DNA of 64,000 nt from Cohnella silvisoli. Lineage in GTDB: Bacteria; Bacillota; Bacilli; Paenibacillales; Paenibacillaceae. Where the stretch lies: the NCBI RefSeq assembly GCF_021190915.1, contig NZ_JAIOAP010000011.1:62001-126000 (forward strand). The letters run 5' to 3'. Numbering within the stretch: the stretch's first letter is position 1; every line of letters begins with the position of its first letter. Both the position numbers and the translations under genes were made by a program. Positions 18,701 through 28,234 of this stretch are shown here, one piece after another. The notes under the pieces are model-generated. The model searched no databases. It saw nothing but the letters and a program-made list of their open reading frames with translations, and was not told where the DNA came from.

Positions 18701-19799
18701 TTACTTACTCCCAACACCAAGCGGAATGACCGAGCAGCTCTCGGATACGTCCATCACATTTACCTGGACGGCCGTCACTGGCGCTGCTTCCTACGAGGTA
18801 GAAGCAGATGGGCAAGTGACAAGTGTATCGATGGCCACCTATTCACAAACCAGCCTTACGCCGGAAACGCCGCATACGTACCGTATTCGAGCGATAGGAA
18901 CAAGCGGAGAGAGCGGATGGACGGAGCCGTTCATTTTCACCACACTCCCATCCAAACCAGCAGTTCCTGCAAATGTAACAGCCACTGCCTCCAAAAATCA
19001 GGTGTTTCTGAATTGGAGCGCCGTATCGGGCGCACTCGGTTACGACGTAGAGTTAGACGGCGTTGTCATCGTCGATAATTTCACCGACACCAACTACAGC
19101 GATACATTATTAAACCCTTTCTCGCAACATCAATACCGGATACGCGCGCGCACAGATGCCATTGAAGGCGATTGGAGTGCGTTAGTGAGTCTGCGTACAT
19201 TGCCGGACAAGCCTACGATTCCATCTAACATTGCCGTTACTTCGACTGCCAATATCGTCTCCCTTTCTTGGGCAAGTGATCCAACGGCCACAAAATATGA
19301 AGTTGAAGTGGACGGGCAAGTGTTCGATGCAGGCGTAAAACCGGAGTACAAGCACCGCCGGGTCGTTCTGGGCACAGAGCACAAGTACCGAATTCGGACC
19401 ACCAATGTGAGCGGTGTCGGTGCATGGAGCGGCAGAATCATTAACAATACGCTCGTTGCCCGCTTATCGAAAGCCGGAACGATCGATATGGGCATGGTCG
19501 GCAAAGACATCATGGACTTTAGCCGCTATACGCTTAAAGTGACGTATGATCCTAACGCCGTTGAAATCGTAGATTTATCTACCTTAACGGGAATGAAGGA
19601 ACTCACGACCGGCCGAATCGCTGGCACCGATGTCATTGTCTCTGCATTCAGGCCAGGTGAAGTCACCTTTGTAACCGACAAAGCCATTTCGCCGGACGAA
19701 TCCTGGACCGGTGTCATTAACAGCGTGCAGATGAAAGCGAAAGTATCTGGCGGATCCTCCATCACGTACAGCGTTATAGAAAGACCGGACAACCCGTAA
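12702..19799 (+). CDS. Giant secreted RCC1-repeat / Asp-box / fibronectin-III protein
   Basis: 2365 aa, ATG preceded by GAGAGGGAG. Signal peptide to about residue 33 (LVMPSQKAEA). Residues about 45-1096 are RCC1-type beta-propeller repeats (HTLALMEDGTVKAWGYN...GQLGLGNTT), enough units for about three seven-bladed propellers. Residues ~1280-1560 carry four Asp-box motifs (SKDQGNTW, STDGGLTW, STNGGSTW, SANSGGTW), a sialidase/BNR-like propeller. About 1752-2252 holds six fibronectin type III domains. The last ~110 residues resemble a cohesin-like beta-sandwich (YTLKVTYDPNAVEIVD). All modules are extracellular binding or adhesion folds. No SLH, LPXTG or catalytic motif was seen. It stands directly before the toxin gene; co-transcription is possible since no terminator was recognised between them. 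Confidence 0.8.
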   Translation: MVLGKQKIAILLVLCLFLQGLGLLVMPSQKAEAAIDPTLQPAVVASGTSHTLFVLSDGTVKVSGSDASTGAMGLGNTTASYSTPTAVLGLTNVKQVAANGYNSYAVLKDGTVKAWGQNANGQLGLGNTSVTYTPTLISGLTNVKQLAVGNGFAIALLQDGTLKGWGTNTYGELTTLAATNSPAVIPGLSSVRQVAAGDKFVVALLTDGTVKTWGYNNYGQLGTGNTANQSSPYTISALSNAIQVAAGGSHTMVLLANGSVSSWGYNSNGQLGNGNTTNNVTPSTISTLSNVRYVSAGGDSSYVILMDDSIKTWGYNVYGQLGLGSTSAMSTPTSVSASVIPAYIYGSGTGNNAFMIGLDGKIYGTGYNTSGQLGIGNGTNQSVFTVVSGLTTTVSMLDMNVSITSGLSIISGSTSNSSFLLINGTVKAWGRNNNGQLGLGNTTDQTTPTAIPGLSGVKQLTVGQSHTLALMEDGTVKAWGYNSSGQLGLGNTTTQTTPTAITGLNGVKQLVAGQYHTLALMEDGTVKAWGRNDYGQLGIGNTTNQTTPAAITGLIGVKQLTAGPYHTFALIDNGTVMAWGYNANGELGLGNTTTQTTPKVITGLIGVKQLTAGYNHALALMEDGTVKVWGHNGSGQLGLGSTTNQTIPTTITGFSGVKQLAAGESHTLALMEDGSVKAWGVNGNGQLGLGNTTNQTTPTAIPWLSGVKQLVAGQYHTLALMDEGIVKSWGRNDFGQLGIGNITNKTSPTSITGLISVKQLVAGYNYTLALMEDGTVKAWGRNDYGQLGLGNTVNQTTPTAISGLIGVKQLTAGYYHTLALMEDGTVKVWGYNANSELGLGNTINQTAPTAIMGLVSVKQLVAGYSHTLALLEDGTVKVWGNNYYGQLGLGNTTAKTTPNVIPELSGVKQLAAGYSHTLALMEDGSVKAWGRSNNGQLGLGPLTTQTTPTVITGLIGIKQLAAGDYHSLALMEDGSVIAWGYNNNGQLGLGNTTNQTTPTAIPGLSGVKRLVAGQNHSLALMEDGMVKVWGLNNYGQLGLGNTTYVQATPTLNTGLSGVKKLAAGSSHTLALMDDGTVKAWGYNEYGQLGVPGNRYVPTTVDYFSINSFKVSVVFTSSFDSLSFVSLYLDNETEPRERTTTVLSGGSASLSFQSIAYATLPRGTHTARVVAQIGEQIYEKTTAFTVTEGSLSYPLDVVSSASSITVRGNTAETTTDLATAPYQITIGSQSSGWFSPGSTAVSSPLLDFAGTGNKRIVKLSNGWWAVAGYTGTASSGIRFMVSKDQGNTWSQLATLVDSANITSPPAIAASGNNIVGIVRYGTSGVRSFVINAITQTNDNMIAQTTTIDSGQTVVPASSGVAIAVDTSGNVHAVWVSKNASFSNSYNLRYIKSTDGGLTWAAVQQVTTQNLVGNNYANPSILLVNGTTPVLFSEYVSGTTYAISQQLWNGSNWTASTPVSVATYPQQSHQVYADGSNLYMVWSAASSTQPTINNIWFIKSTNGGSTWTSPVSLISGNTASQELPVVTSDNLNKLHVVFSGIDPAVSATAYNLRLMTSANSGGTWSAPKTLTFLTSGNATSPIVMQDVKLSYGTDNPLVIYNNTSTGQTEIRGTANTGAIFTASALTPDTKYLVKFEVKDSGGIIRIVTKDAYTLAINPAMTIQQLTGQAPILTVTDTNPGTTKYQITSGNKYLSSEGLLVAQPVSFALPGKILTLSKLDRLKTYNFKIRAINQEGIATNWSSLVRVGPPIVPPAVPKNIKSQPTSSAITLSWSPVSEATGYEIEIDNSSTLISNGRSLSYKHESLTPNTLHQYRVRAVKSGTAGSWSAPLIQRTLLIAPVYPTNIMPAATAKTVTLTWNTVQGAVAYEVEWDGQRFTAGQQSTFKQVDLPMASRHTYRVRALNAGGASPWSPTQIISTTNTLPSVPVVAAQIVSDKSVSLRWDTVLDALTYEVEADGAIVSLIDATTASFTGLNPQTTHQYRIRAVNELGAGSWSAPINMTTYLLPTPSGMTEQLSDTSITFTWTAVTGAASYEVEADGQVTSVSMATYSQTSLTPETPHTYRIRAIGTSGESGWTEPFIFTTLPSKPAVPANVTATASKNQVFLNWSAVSGALGYDVELDGVVIVDNFTDTNYSDTLLNPFSQHQYRIRARTDAIEGDWSALVSLRTLPDKPTIPSNIAVTSTANIVSLSWASDPTATKYEVEVDGQVFDAGVKPEYKHRRVVLGTEHKYRIRTTNVSGVGAWSGRIINNTLVARLSKAGTIDMGMVGKDIMDFSRYTLKVTYDPNAVEIVDLSTLTGMKELTTGRIAGTDVIVSAFRPGEVTFVTDKAISPDESWTGVINSVQMKAKVSGGSSITYSVIERPDNP
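13960..15980 (+). repeat. 156-bp tandem coding repeats (RCC1 units)
   Basis: About thirteen 52-codon units recur with a strict 156-bp period, for example the GATGGAAGACGG block near 14111 and again near 14267. Units differ by scattered substitutions. Earlier, more diverged units run back to about 12830. Confidence 0.9.
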
Positions 19800-19900
19800 A
19801 CCTAGCACGATCCGATTTTCATTTCATAGGACGAATGCTCTACTTTCCTAAATAGCTACACCAAACCAAGCACTTATTCTATTTTCCGTTGGAGGATTCT

Positions 19901-22900
19901 ATGAGCCGAACGCTACGCTTAATCGCGAACATCAGCCTGTTTATGCTACTCTTTACTACCCTCTTCTTTGACTATAGCGCGCTAGCCGCGCAAAATCCGC
20001 AAGCTGCAAAAGCTGCGCCTCGTCACAAAACAGAACTGATTGTCAAATACAAGAGCGGCGCTAAAAGCCAAAATATAAATGCTGCGATTAAAACCAAGCT
20101 TAAGCTGGAGAAGCTGGAGTCCAAGCATAAATCAAAGAAAAACCGTGTCGAGGTTCTACAGATTGCTGACGGCGACAACCTCGATCAGACGATTGCGGAG
20201 CTCAAAAAAGATCCGAATGTCGAATACGCCCAACCCAACTATCTGCTGTATGCGAGTGAACTCCCCCAGGATGCCCGTTTTGAGGAGCAATGGGGACTGC
20301 TTAACAACGGACAAAACATCGGCTTTCAAGCCGGCAGCGCAGGCGTCGATATCGATGCCGTTAACGCTTGGAACGTAACAACGGGTTCTTCATCCGTTCT
20401 CGTTGGCGTACTGGATACCGGTATCGATATGACGCACCCCGACCTTGCCGCCAATATCTACACCCATACAGCGGAAATCCCGGACAACGGCATCGACGAC
20501 GATGGCAACGGCTATATTGACGATGTTCACGGTTATGATTTTGCGAATGAGGACGCCACCGTCTTTGATAGCAGTTCTGATGACAAGCATGGCACGCATG
20601 TCGCGGGCATTATTGCGGCTGAAGCCAATGACGTTGGCGTTCGCGGCGTTGCGCCGGGCGTAAGCCTCTTGCCGCTCAAATTCATGACCGGAGGCGCGGG
20701 ATATACCTCAGACGCGATCGAGGCGATTGAATATGCGCAAAGCATGGGCGTAAGCATCCTTAATGCTAGCTTCGGCGGACCGGAAAGCAACCCTGCTCTT
20801 CAGGAAGCTCTTGCGCAAAGCGGGATGCTCATAGTTGCAGCTGCGGGCAACCACGGGGGAAATGTAGATACAAGCCCCGTGTATCCAGCATCTTATCAAC
20901 TGACCAACCTCCTTTCCGTTACGGCAGTCGATAACCAAGGCAAGCTGGCGGCATTTTCCGGCTACGGTTCCACCGTCGATGTCGCAGCGCCGGGTGTTGG
21001 TATTATAAGCACGATCCCCGGGGGCGGTTATGCCTATTTAAGCGGTACAAGCATGGCTGCGCCTTTTGTCACAGGTATTGCTGCGCTCATTAAGAGTCAG
21101 TACCCGGATTTAACAGGCGCGCAAATTGCGGAGCGGATTAAAGGCACCGTTACGTTCGCAAGCAACCTTACCGGAAAAGTTGCAACAGAAGGCTGGGTAA
21201 ATGCCGCTAGCGCACTCACGGGACAAGTCACGGCACCGCCTGTTAAGCCTAAATCACCAACCGATGAACCATCCAAGCCAGGTAATGGCGGCATGGTCGT
21301 CTCCTTAGCGGCTGAAGTTTCCCCAGCGCTTCTCGAGCAAATCCATTACGGAGAAGAAGGGGTTAATGTCGCGACGGGCAACTATGGGAAATCGGTAACC
21401 GACCTGAGCGTAAGCTCTCCCGGATTTATCGTGAACATTAGCCGGACTTACAATTCCAAGGATGACAGAACGACCAGCTCCATGGGACGCGGCTGGACGT
21501 TTGGTTTTGAAGGCAGTGTCAAGGATGACACGACCAGTCCGAACAGCCTTAAAGTCGTCAAGCTGCCAAGCGGCGGTGCGCAGGTGTTCGTTAAGAATCC
21601 AGATGGCAGCTACACCGCCAACGATTCCCACAGCACGCTTGTCAAATTACCCGACAACACGCATGTCCTTACGACGAAGGATCAATACACGTACGGATTT
21701 AATGTCGCAGGTTTTCTCACTTGGATGCAAGATCGCAACGGTAACCGCGTGAACATCGAGACGGATGCGCAAGGTAAAACCCGTAAAATCACCGATACGG
21801 TTGGACGGATCTTTACCGTCGGCTATAACGCAAGCGGCTACCTGACTTCCGTAACCGATCCAATCGGTCGTGTGGTCACATATGGCTACGACGCACAAAA
21901 CCGGCTTAATCAAGTGACGGATCCGACGAACCAAATCATTGCAAAATACACGTACGATAGCTCGAACTACTTAACGGGTGTGCAAGATGGCGCAAACACC
22001 GTGCTTGAGACCAACACCTACAACCACGCCGCCGGGACAGATCAGCATAAGGTGATGAAAACGGCAAACGCGTATGGCAATGCTTTCCTATACACCTACG
22101 ATAACCTCGCTCGCCAAACGACGATAAAGGATCTCGCAGGCCTTACCACGATCAAGTGGTATGACACGGCGGGGTATGTCGTCAAATCGCAGGATCCCGA
22201 GGGACGCTTGACGATAGCGGACTACTTCCTGGATGCCAACAGCTACAACAAGTTCGGGGAAGAGAAAAACATTTTTGACCGCAACGGGAATAAAACAACG
22301 TATGAGCGCGACAGTAACGGCAATATTACCAAGCAGATTAATCCGGACTACACCTTTAAGGAATACGCCTACGACACCAAAAACAATTTGATTTTAGAAA
22401 AGGATGAGCTCGGCAAACGAACCGAATATATTTACGATGCAAACAAAATCAGACTACTGCAAAAAGTTCAGCCCCAGAGCGGCACGGATGTGTATAGCGA
22501 AGGCGCAAACACGGATGATTATGCCATTACCACTTATCAATATTTCTCCGATGCGGAGTCTGCCCGGTTAGGCTATAGAGCGAAGGGATTGCTCCAAACC
22601 GAAACCGATCCGGAAGGCGGCACAGTCTCGTACACATACGATTCTGAGGGTAACAAACAAACCGTTACGGATGCGGCGGGAGATGTGACTACGTTCGCCT
22701 ATAATGGTATTGGCTGGTTGACGGGGCAAACGTCACCTGCCGGTTACCAAACGGAATATGTGTATGACAAAGCGGGACGGCTGGTTCGAACCATGCAGGA
22801 GGGCGGGGAGACGAGCTTCTCGGCGTACGATACGATGGGACGTTTGGTACAATCGATTTCTCCCAACGTCTACAAACCCGAGGAAGATGGCTTAAATGAT

Positions 22901-25900
22901 GTCGTGCCTACGAATGTATATAAAAACAATTCCGTTGGTGTACGGCTTGTCTATGAAACGAATGGCCTCTTAAAATCCAAAACCGACGCGCTAGGCAATG
23001 TAACTTCGTATACGTATGACGGTTATGGCAATCTCGCAAGCGAAACAAAGCCTAATGGTTCGGTTTACTTGTACCAATACGACGTCATGAACCGTCTCAA
23101 GAAAACGATGTTCAAGACGAATAATGAAAATGTTCCGGTTACGCTCGATACAACTTCTTATGCCGTACTTGCGGGTGGAAGCTCGCAGAAAAAACAAACG
23201 GTTTATTTTAGCGATGCGGATACAGCTATAACCACTTGGACCTATGATAGTAATGGCCGTGAGGCAAGTGTAATCAGGGCAGACGGAACAAGTGTATCTA
23301 CCGACTACTTTGCCAATGGGACGATCAAGTCAACCAAAGATGCACGGGGGAATAGTACGTATTACCGCTATGATGGTCTGAATCGCCTGACGGGAAGCTG
23401 GTCCCCGCTTGATGGGGGTAAATATTCATACAAAGGCATCGCCTACGACCGTACGGGGCGTAAGACGATGGAACAAACGGGTAAGGATGCGGTTTCCTTG
23501 TACAGCATCCCATCCGGAGATCGCGTCATGTGGAGCAAAACCAGCTACACGACAGATGGGCTGGTTGCGCAAACGTTTACGAGTGCTGGCGGCCGTACCG
23601 CGTTCCAATATGACGAAGAAGGCCGCGTTGTCCGCGAGGATGTATTTACTTCTGCAGAGGAATCGCTTATCAACGAATATACTTATGACTATAGAAGCAA
23701 GCCCACCGAGAAGAAGCAGCACGTGCGCAACGGAGACCTTGCGGGCAACGATTTTACCGACGATAGCGACACCATATTGTTGACAAGCTACGCCTACGAT
23801 GCGGAAGGAAATCTATTAAATCAAACGACACCCGATGGCATTGTTACAAGCATGACTTATGACCTCTTAGGCCGTGTTCTGAAGACGAAGACCGAAGGGG
23901 TAGATGAGAATGGATTGCCTACAGAAATTACAGCGTTCAGCACGTATGATTGGGCAGGGAAGACCCTTACGAACACAGATCCCAAAGGGAATCTCACCTC
24001 ATTCGCCTATGACCAACGAGGCAACCTGCTTAATCAGACAGATGCACTAGGCGGCGTAACGGCTTATACGTATGATCGTGCGGGACGTAAAACCATTCAG
24101 GTGTCCCCGCAAAATTTTGATGCGAATAAAAGCTTAACGGATCTGAGCCGTACAACCTATGTATACGATAAGATGGGCCGTGTGCAGCTCGAGAAGGAAA
24201 CCTTTACAGAGAAGAAAGTGAACCCTACGACCTATGCGTGGGTGGATACGCCAACCGAACTTGTAACCAAAGCCTACTTATATGATGCAAATGGCAATGT
24301 CATCAAAGAACTCGACGGAGAAGGCTATTTGGCGGGTACGGGGGCCTCTAATCTAGCTCGGATTCAAAGCGGTTATGGAACGGAAACGACCTACAATGCG
24401 GCTAACTTGCCTGTCACGCAAAGAGATGCGGTAAGCGTCGAACGCGGACTTAAATGGACGACGAAATGCCTCTATGATGGTGCAGGTAGACAAGTGGGCG
24501 TGATCAATGCCAAAGGCGTCGTGAGCGGAACTAAATACGACGATGCCAGCCGGGTAGTTGGTCAAACGGTCCGTGCTTCTTTGAATGCACCCGAAAAGGT
24601 GCTCAAGACAAGTACCTATGACTTAGCAGGCAGAGTCATAAGCGAAACAGACGGCAATGGGAATACAGCAACCTTTATGTACAATGCCTTTAGCCAAACG
24701 CGGACCACCTTTGAACCGGGTGATGACTCCATTGAGGCTTACACGACAACAAATCAATATGACGTTACGGGTCATCTCGTAAAAACAGAAGATTCACTTG
24801 GCGTTACGAACTTATCTGTGTATGATGCGCAGGGGAAAGAGATTAGCCATACCGAGCAGATGAAAGATGGGTCACAGGCGATTACAACGTCTGTTCGCTA
24901 TGACAAAAACGGCAACGCCCGTTTTGTTACAGACGGTAATGGCAACGTGACAGAAAATCTCTATGATGCCTTAAACCGGCTGATTGAAACCAAAGCTTCG
25001 GTTACGGATGTCTCAGGTACCAAAACCACACATTCCACGACCTTTGGCTATGACAAAAACGGGAATAAGCAGTGGGAGCAAAACTGGCTGGGTAACCGCC
25101 AGACATTTACGTACGATGAACGCAATCGCTTGAGTTCCACCACCGATGCGGCGAATGTTGTCGTGCAGAAGCTGCAATATAACGCCAGCGATGTGCAAAC
25201 GTCGGTTTACGACGCGCTTAATCGCCAAACGACGTATACTTTTGACCACAACAATCGCCAGCTTTCCGTTACGGATGCGGAAGGGCATACAACGTCGCAA
25301 TCTTATAACGATGTGGGGCAAAAAGGCAGCCAAACCGATGGCTTAGGTCATTCCACGCAGTATTCGTATGACGAATTGGGCAAGCTTGCATCTGTCATCA
25401 ATGCACTGGGTGAAACGACAGCCTATACGTATGATTTAAACGGAAACACGCTCACCCAGAAGGACGGTCGCGGGTTTGTCACTTCGTTCGAGTATAACTT
25501 AGCGAACAAACTTACCAAACGCATCGACCATGGCGGACGCAGCGGTAAAGCAGGGAGCTTCCTTTATAACCAAGCCAAAGTGGAGAGCTACTCCTATATG
25601 GGCAGCGGTCAAATGAAAACCAAAATCGACCGCAATGGGAACACCACCGCGTATGTTTATGATGCGCACGACCGTCTTCTTTCTCAAACAGTCACCGGTG
25701 TTGGTCTTGTGCCAAAGGATAATCAGATTTTCTACACGTATGACAATAACGGCAACCAACTCAGCATGAAAGACGGCACTGGCTTAACGAACCGTACCTA
25801 CGATGAACTGAACCGAGTCATTACGAAATCCGTTCCAGGTATGGGGACAAGTACATTCCTATTAGACCAAACTGCAGGTCTCACGGCTGGATTTGTTTCC

Positions 25901-28234
25901 GAAGTCACGACCGATGTCAAAGGGAATGTGACAACGAAGATTTACGATAAAACGAATCGTCTATCTGAAGTCAAAGATGGTGCCTCGGTCCAAGCTTCTT
26001 ATCTTTACTATGCAGACGGCAGCCAGCAGCAGGTTACTTATGCGAGTGGCGCCAAGGAAGTGTATACGTATTACAAAAACAATTTGCTGCTAAGCTTAAA
26101 TAACTATCAAGGCACAACGCTGCTCGATACGTACTCGTACATCTACGACAACGCCAATAACCAAAAGTCGAAGACGGAGACGGTTAACGGCGTGTCTAAG
26201 GGAACGACTTTGTACACGTACGATGCCCTTAACCGACTAGAAACTATTACGGAGCCAAGCGGGAAAAAGACGGAGTATACGTTTGACCCCTCAGGGAATC
26301 GCCTGAGCGAGAAAACCACGCAAGACGCTGCGATAACGCTGATCTCTTACGGGGTGAATGAGCAAAATCACCTGTACGCCACAGCTGAAGTCAAATCGAC
26401 AGGCGAGACACAGCAAACGAACTTTTATTATGACAACAACGGCAATTTGATTAACAAGACGTCTGAATTCCGCAAGAAGATTGACCCGGCGAACCCGCCG
26501 ACGCCAACCTTCGGCCTATTTATTTATGGCCAGTCAAATCCAAACCCACGCATCTCCGATGTCCTTGATGGTGTAGCACGCTATGAGTACGATGGGTTTA
26601 ATCAACTCGTTAAAGTGGGCACCGGCAATAGCGGCGCTATCTACCAATACAACGGCGACGGTCTTCGCGTCAAGAAAACGGCAGACGGGGTTACGACGTC
26701 CTATCTATACGAGTATGATAAAGCAGTGCTAGAGACAGATGGCAAAGGCAAACAAGCCGCCCGGAATCTCTACGGACTCAATCTGATCTCACGAACCATG
26801 GGCACAGACAGCTATTTCTACTTGTACAACGGCCACGCCGATGTAACGGCACTGATCTCACCTACGGGTATATTAGCCGCTTCTTATGAGTATGATGCTT
26901 TTGGTAATATCACGAACAAGACGGGTACTGTAAATAACCCGATTCGTTATGCGGGATACCAGTATGATGAAGAGAGCAAGTTCTATTACCTAAACGCGCG
27001 TTACTATGATCCAAAGCTAGCTCGGTTTTTAACGGAGGATACGTATCGTGGGCAGGCGAATGATCCGTTGTCGTTGAATTTGTATACGTACGTTGCTAAT
27101 GAACCAATAAAGTATGTGGATCCAACGGGTCATTTAATTCAAGGTATGAACGGGGCAAGTATAACAAAGCCAAAGACAACATCCGGATCAACAATTAAAG
27201 CAGGAGATTCTGGAGATAAGGTAAAAGCCGTTCAAGAAATGCTTGTAAAAGCAGGGTATAATATTGCTACTGACGGTAATTTTGGACCCAAAACACAGGC
27301 GGCAGTTTTAAATTTTCAAAAGAGTCAAGGTATTAAAACCGATGGAATTGTCGGCAATCAAACGATTAATGTTTTAGGGGCATCAAATTCAACTAAAAAT
27401 GCTCCTGACTCTATCAAAGAGGCGGTCATAAGTAACGCTAAAAAATCTTTAACAGGCAACATAAGCTCCGACACGATTTTAATGTCTAGCGGACAATTTC
27501 AACAAGCACTCCAACAAGTGGAGAGTACTAAGAAACAAGCGGGAACAGATCGGTATGTCACGACAACTGTCACGGAAAATAAAGTTGTGATTACGGGAAC
27601 AGCTACTACTCCAAAACCTGTGCAACCGGAACCTGTAAAGTCAACTTCATCAATTACTAAAAACAGCAGTGATAACGATGTGGATATGACACAGTGGGTT
27701 GAGCAAATGTTTGGCAAACCAAAAAAGTCATCAGCAAAGAAAATTCTTGAGTTTGCAGAAGAAACATCAGGATATTCTGCGTTAAAGACGTTGGGGGATC
27801 CTAAATCAACCCAGTTAGATGTTTATGTTGCAATTGCTTCAATTGCACCAATACCGGGTCCAGATATAAAAATTACAAAAGAAAAAGTGGGGCAATCTAA
27901 GGGTACTTTCTATCATGTAACATCTAAGGAATCTGCACAGCAGATTATGGAATCTCAAATGTTAGGGAGACTTAATAATCAATGGGAATCAAGGGTGTTT
28001 GCTTGGACGGAACAACCTACCAAATCGCAAGCTAAGGCTGCAGGTATTGGAAGTCGTACGGAGTCTGTCATAGAATTCAAAACTAATGCTTCATTTGAAC
28101 CAGATGTTGGAATTGTAAATCCAAAGATAAAAAACATTACAGTACAAACTACAGATACGCAGGGTGTACCAATAAACATCTTCGACACTAAAGAAGTTGG
28201 ATTTAAGAAGAGGTGGTGGGAATTTTGGAAATAG
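19901..28234 (+). CDS. Subtilisin-RHS polymorphic toxin with peptidoglycan-binding and ART-like tip
   Basis: 2777 aa from the ATG at 19901, chosen because GGAGG is at 19891-19895. Order: signal peptide to ~29; a propeptide-like domain (HKTELIVKYKSG...VEYAQPNYLLYA); a complete S8 protease with D172 (LDTGID), H230 (HGTHVAG), N317 (AAAGNHGG) and S384 (SGTSMAAPF); ~1900 residues of YD/RHS repeats ending in the RHS core signature (LNARYYDPKLARFLTED) at ~2362-2411; a type-1 peptidoglycan-binding domain (~2431-2492); and a variable tip. The last ~110 residues (FYHVTSKESAQQIMES, VFAWTE, SVIEF) resemble ADP-ribosyltransferase-like toxins of the HYD1 type. RHS shells typically encapsulate a toxic C-terminus that is released by proteolysis; here a protease is fused in cis. 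The tip is visibly AT-richer than the shell, as for swapped toxin modules. Confidence 0.8.
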   Translation: MSRTLRLIANISLFMLLFTTLFFDYSALAAQNPQAAKAAPRHKTELIVKYKSGAKSQNINAAIKTKLKLEKLESKHKSKKNRVEVLQIADGDNLDQTIAELKKDPNVEYAQPNYLLYASELPQDARFEEQWGLLNNGQNIGFQAGSAGVDIDAVNAWNVTTGSSSVLVGVLDTGIDMTHPDLAANIYTHTAEIPDNGIDDDGNGYIDDVHGYDFANEDATVFDSSSDDKHGTHVAGIIAAEANDVGVRGVAPGVSLLPLKFMTGGAGYTSDAIEAIEYAQSMGVSILNASFGGPESNPALQEALAQSGMLIVAAAGNHGGNVDTSPVYPASYQLTNLLSVTAVDNQGKLAAFSGYGSTVDVAAPGVGIISTIPGGGYAYLSGTSMAAPFVTGIAALIKSQYPDLTGAQIAERIKGTVTFASNLTGKVATEGWVNAASALTGQVTAPPVKPKSPTDEPSKPGNGGMVVSLAAEVSPALLEQIHYGEEGVNVATGNYGKSVTDLSVSSPGFIVNISRTYNSKDDRTTSSMGRGWTFGFEGSVKDDTTSPNSLKVVKLPSGGAQVFVKNPDGSYTANDSHSTLVKLPDNTHVLTTKDQYTYGFNVAGFLTWMQDRNGNRVNIETDAQGKTRKITDTVGRIFTVGYNASGYLTSVTDPIGRVVTYGYDAQNRLNQVTDPTNQIIAKYTYDSSNYLTGVQDGANTVLETNTYNHAAGTDQHKVMKTANAYGNAFLYTYDNLARQTTIKDLAGLTTIKWYDTAGYVVKSQDPEGRLTIADYFLDANSYNKFGEEKNIFDRNGNKTTYERDSNGNITKQINPDYTFKEYAYDTKNNLILEKDELGKRTEYIYDANKIRLLQKVQPQSGTDVYSEGANTDDYAITTYQYFSDAESARLGYRAKGLLQTETDPEGGTVSYTYDSEGNKQTVTDAAGDVTTFAYNGIGWLTGQTSPAGYQTEYVYDKAGRLVRTMQEGGETSFSAYDTMGRLVQSISPNVYKPEEDGLNDVVPTNVYKNNSVGVRLVYETNGLLKSKTDALGNVTSYTYDGYGNLASETKPNGSVYLYQYDVMNRLKKTMFKTNNENVPVTLDTTSYAVLAGGSSQKKQTVYFSDADTAITTWTYDSNGREASVIRADGTSVSTDYFANGTIKSTKDARGNSTYYRYDGLNRLTGSWSPLDGGKYSYKGIAYDRTGRKTMEQTGKDAVSLYSIPSGDRVMWSKTSYTTDGLVAQTFTSAGGRTAFQYDEEGRVVREDVFTSAEESLINEYTYDYRSKPTEKKQHVRNGDLAGNDFTDDSDTILLTSYAYDAEGNLLNQTTPDGIVTSMTYDLLGRVLKTKTEGVDENGLPTEITAFSTYDWAGKTLTNTDPKGNLTSFAYDQRGNLLNQTDALGGVTAYTYDRAGRKTIQVSPQNFDANKSLTDLSRTTYVYDKMGRVQLEKETFTEKKVNPTTYAWVDTPTELVTKAYLYDANGNVIKELDGEGYLAGTGASNLARIQSGYGTETTYNAANLPVTQRDAVSVERGLKWTTKCLYDGAGRQVGVINAKGVVSGTKYDDASRVVGQTVRASLNAPEKVLKTSTYDLAGRVISETDGNGNTATFMYNAFSQTRTTFEPGDDSIEAYTTTNQYDVTGHLVKTEDSLGVTNLSVYDAQGKEISHTEQMKDGSQAITTSVRYDKNGNARFVTDGNGNVTENLYDALNRLIETKASVTDVSGTKTTHSTTFGYDKNGNKQWEQNWLGNRQTFTYDERNRLSSTTDAANVVVQKLQYNASDVQTSVYDALNRQTTYTFDHNNRQLSVTDAEGHTTSQSYNDVGQKGSQTDGLGHSTQYSYDELGKLASVINALGETTAYTYDLNGNTLTQKDGRGFVTSFEYNLANKLTKRIDHGGRSGKAGSFLYNQAKVESYSYMGSGQMKTKIDRNGNTTAYVYDAHDRLLSQTVTGVGLVPKDNQIFYTYDNNGNQLSMKDGTGLTNRTYDELNRVITKSVPGMGTSTFLLDQTAGLTAGFVSEVTTDVKGNVTTKIYDKTNRLSEVKDGASVQASYLYYADGSQQQVTYASGAKEVYTYYKNNLLLSLNNYQGTTLLDTYSYIYDNANNQKSKTETVNGVSKGTTLYTYDALNRLETITEPSGKKTEYTFDPSGNRLSEKTTQDAAITLISYGVNEQNHLYATAEVKSTGETQQTNFYYDNNGNLINKTSEFRKKIDPANPPTPTFGLFIYGQSNPNPRISDVLDGVARYEYDGFNQLVKVGTGNSGAIYQYNGDGLRVKKTADGVTTSYLYEYDKAVLETDGKGKQAARNLYGLNLISRTMGTDSYFYLYNGHADVTALISPTGILAASYEYDAFGNITNKTGTVNNPIRYAGYQYDEESKFYYLNARYYDPKLARFLTEDTYRGQANDPLSLNLYTYVANEPIKYVDPTGHLIQGMNGASITKPKTTSGSTIKAGDSGDKVKAVQEMLVKAGYNIATDGNFGPKTQAAVLNFQKSQGIKTDGIVGNQTINVLGASNSTKNAPDSIKEAVISNAKKSLTGNISSDTILMSSGQFQQALQQVESTKKQAGTDRYVTTTVTENKVVITGTATTPKPVQPEPVKSTSSITKNSSDNDVDMTQWVEQMFGKPKKSSAKKILEFAEETSGYSALKTLGDPKSTQLDVYVAIASIAPIPGPDIKITKEKVGQSKGTFYHVTSKESAQQIMESQMLGRLNNQWESRVFAWTEQPTKSQAKAAGIGSRTESVIEFKTNASFEPDVGIVNPKIKNITVQTTDTQGVPINIFDTKEVGFKKRWWEFWK

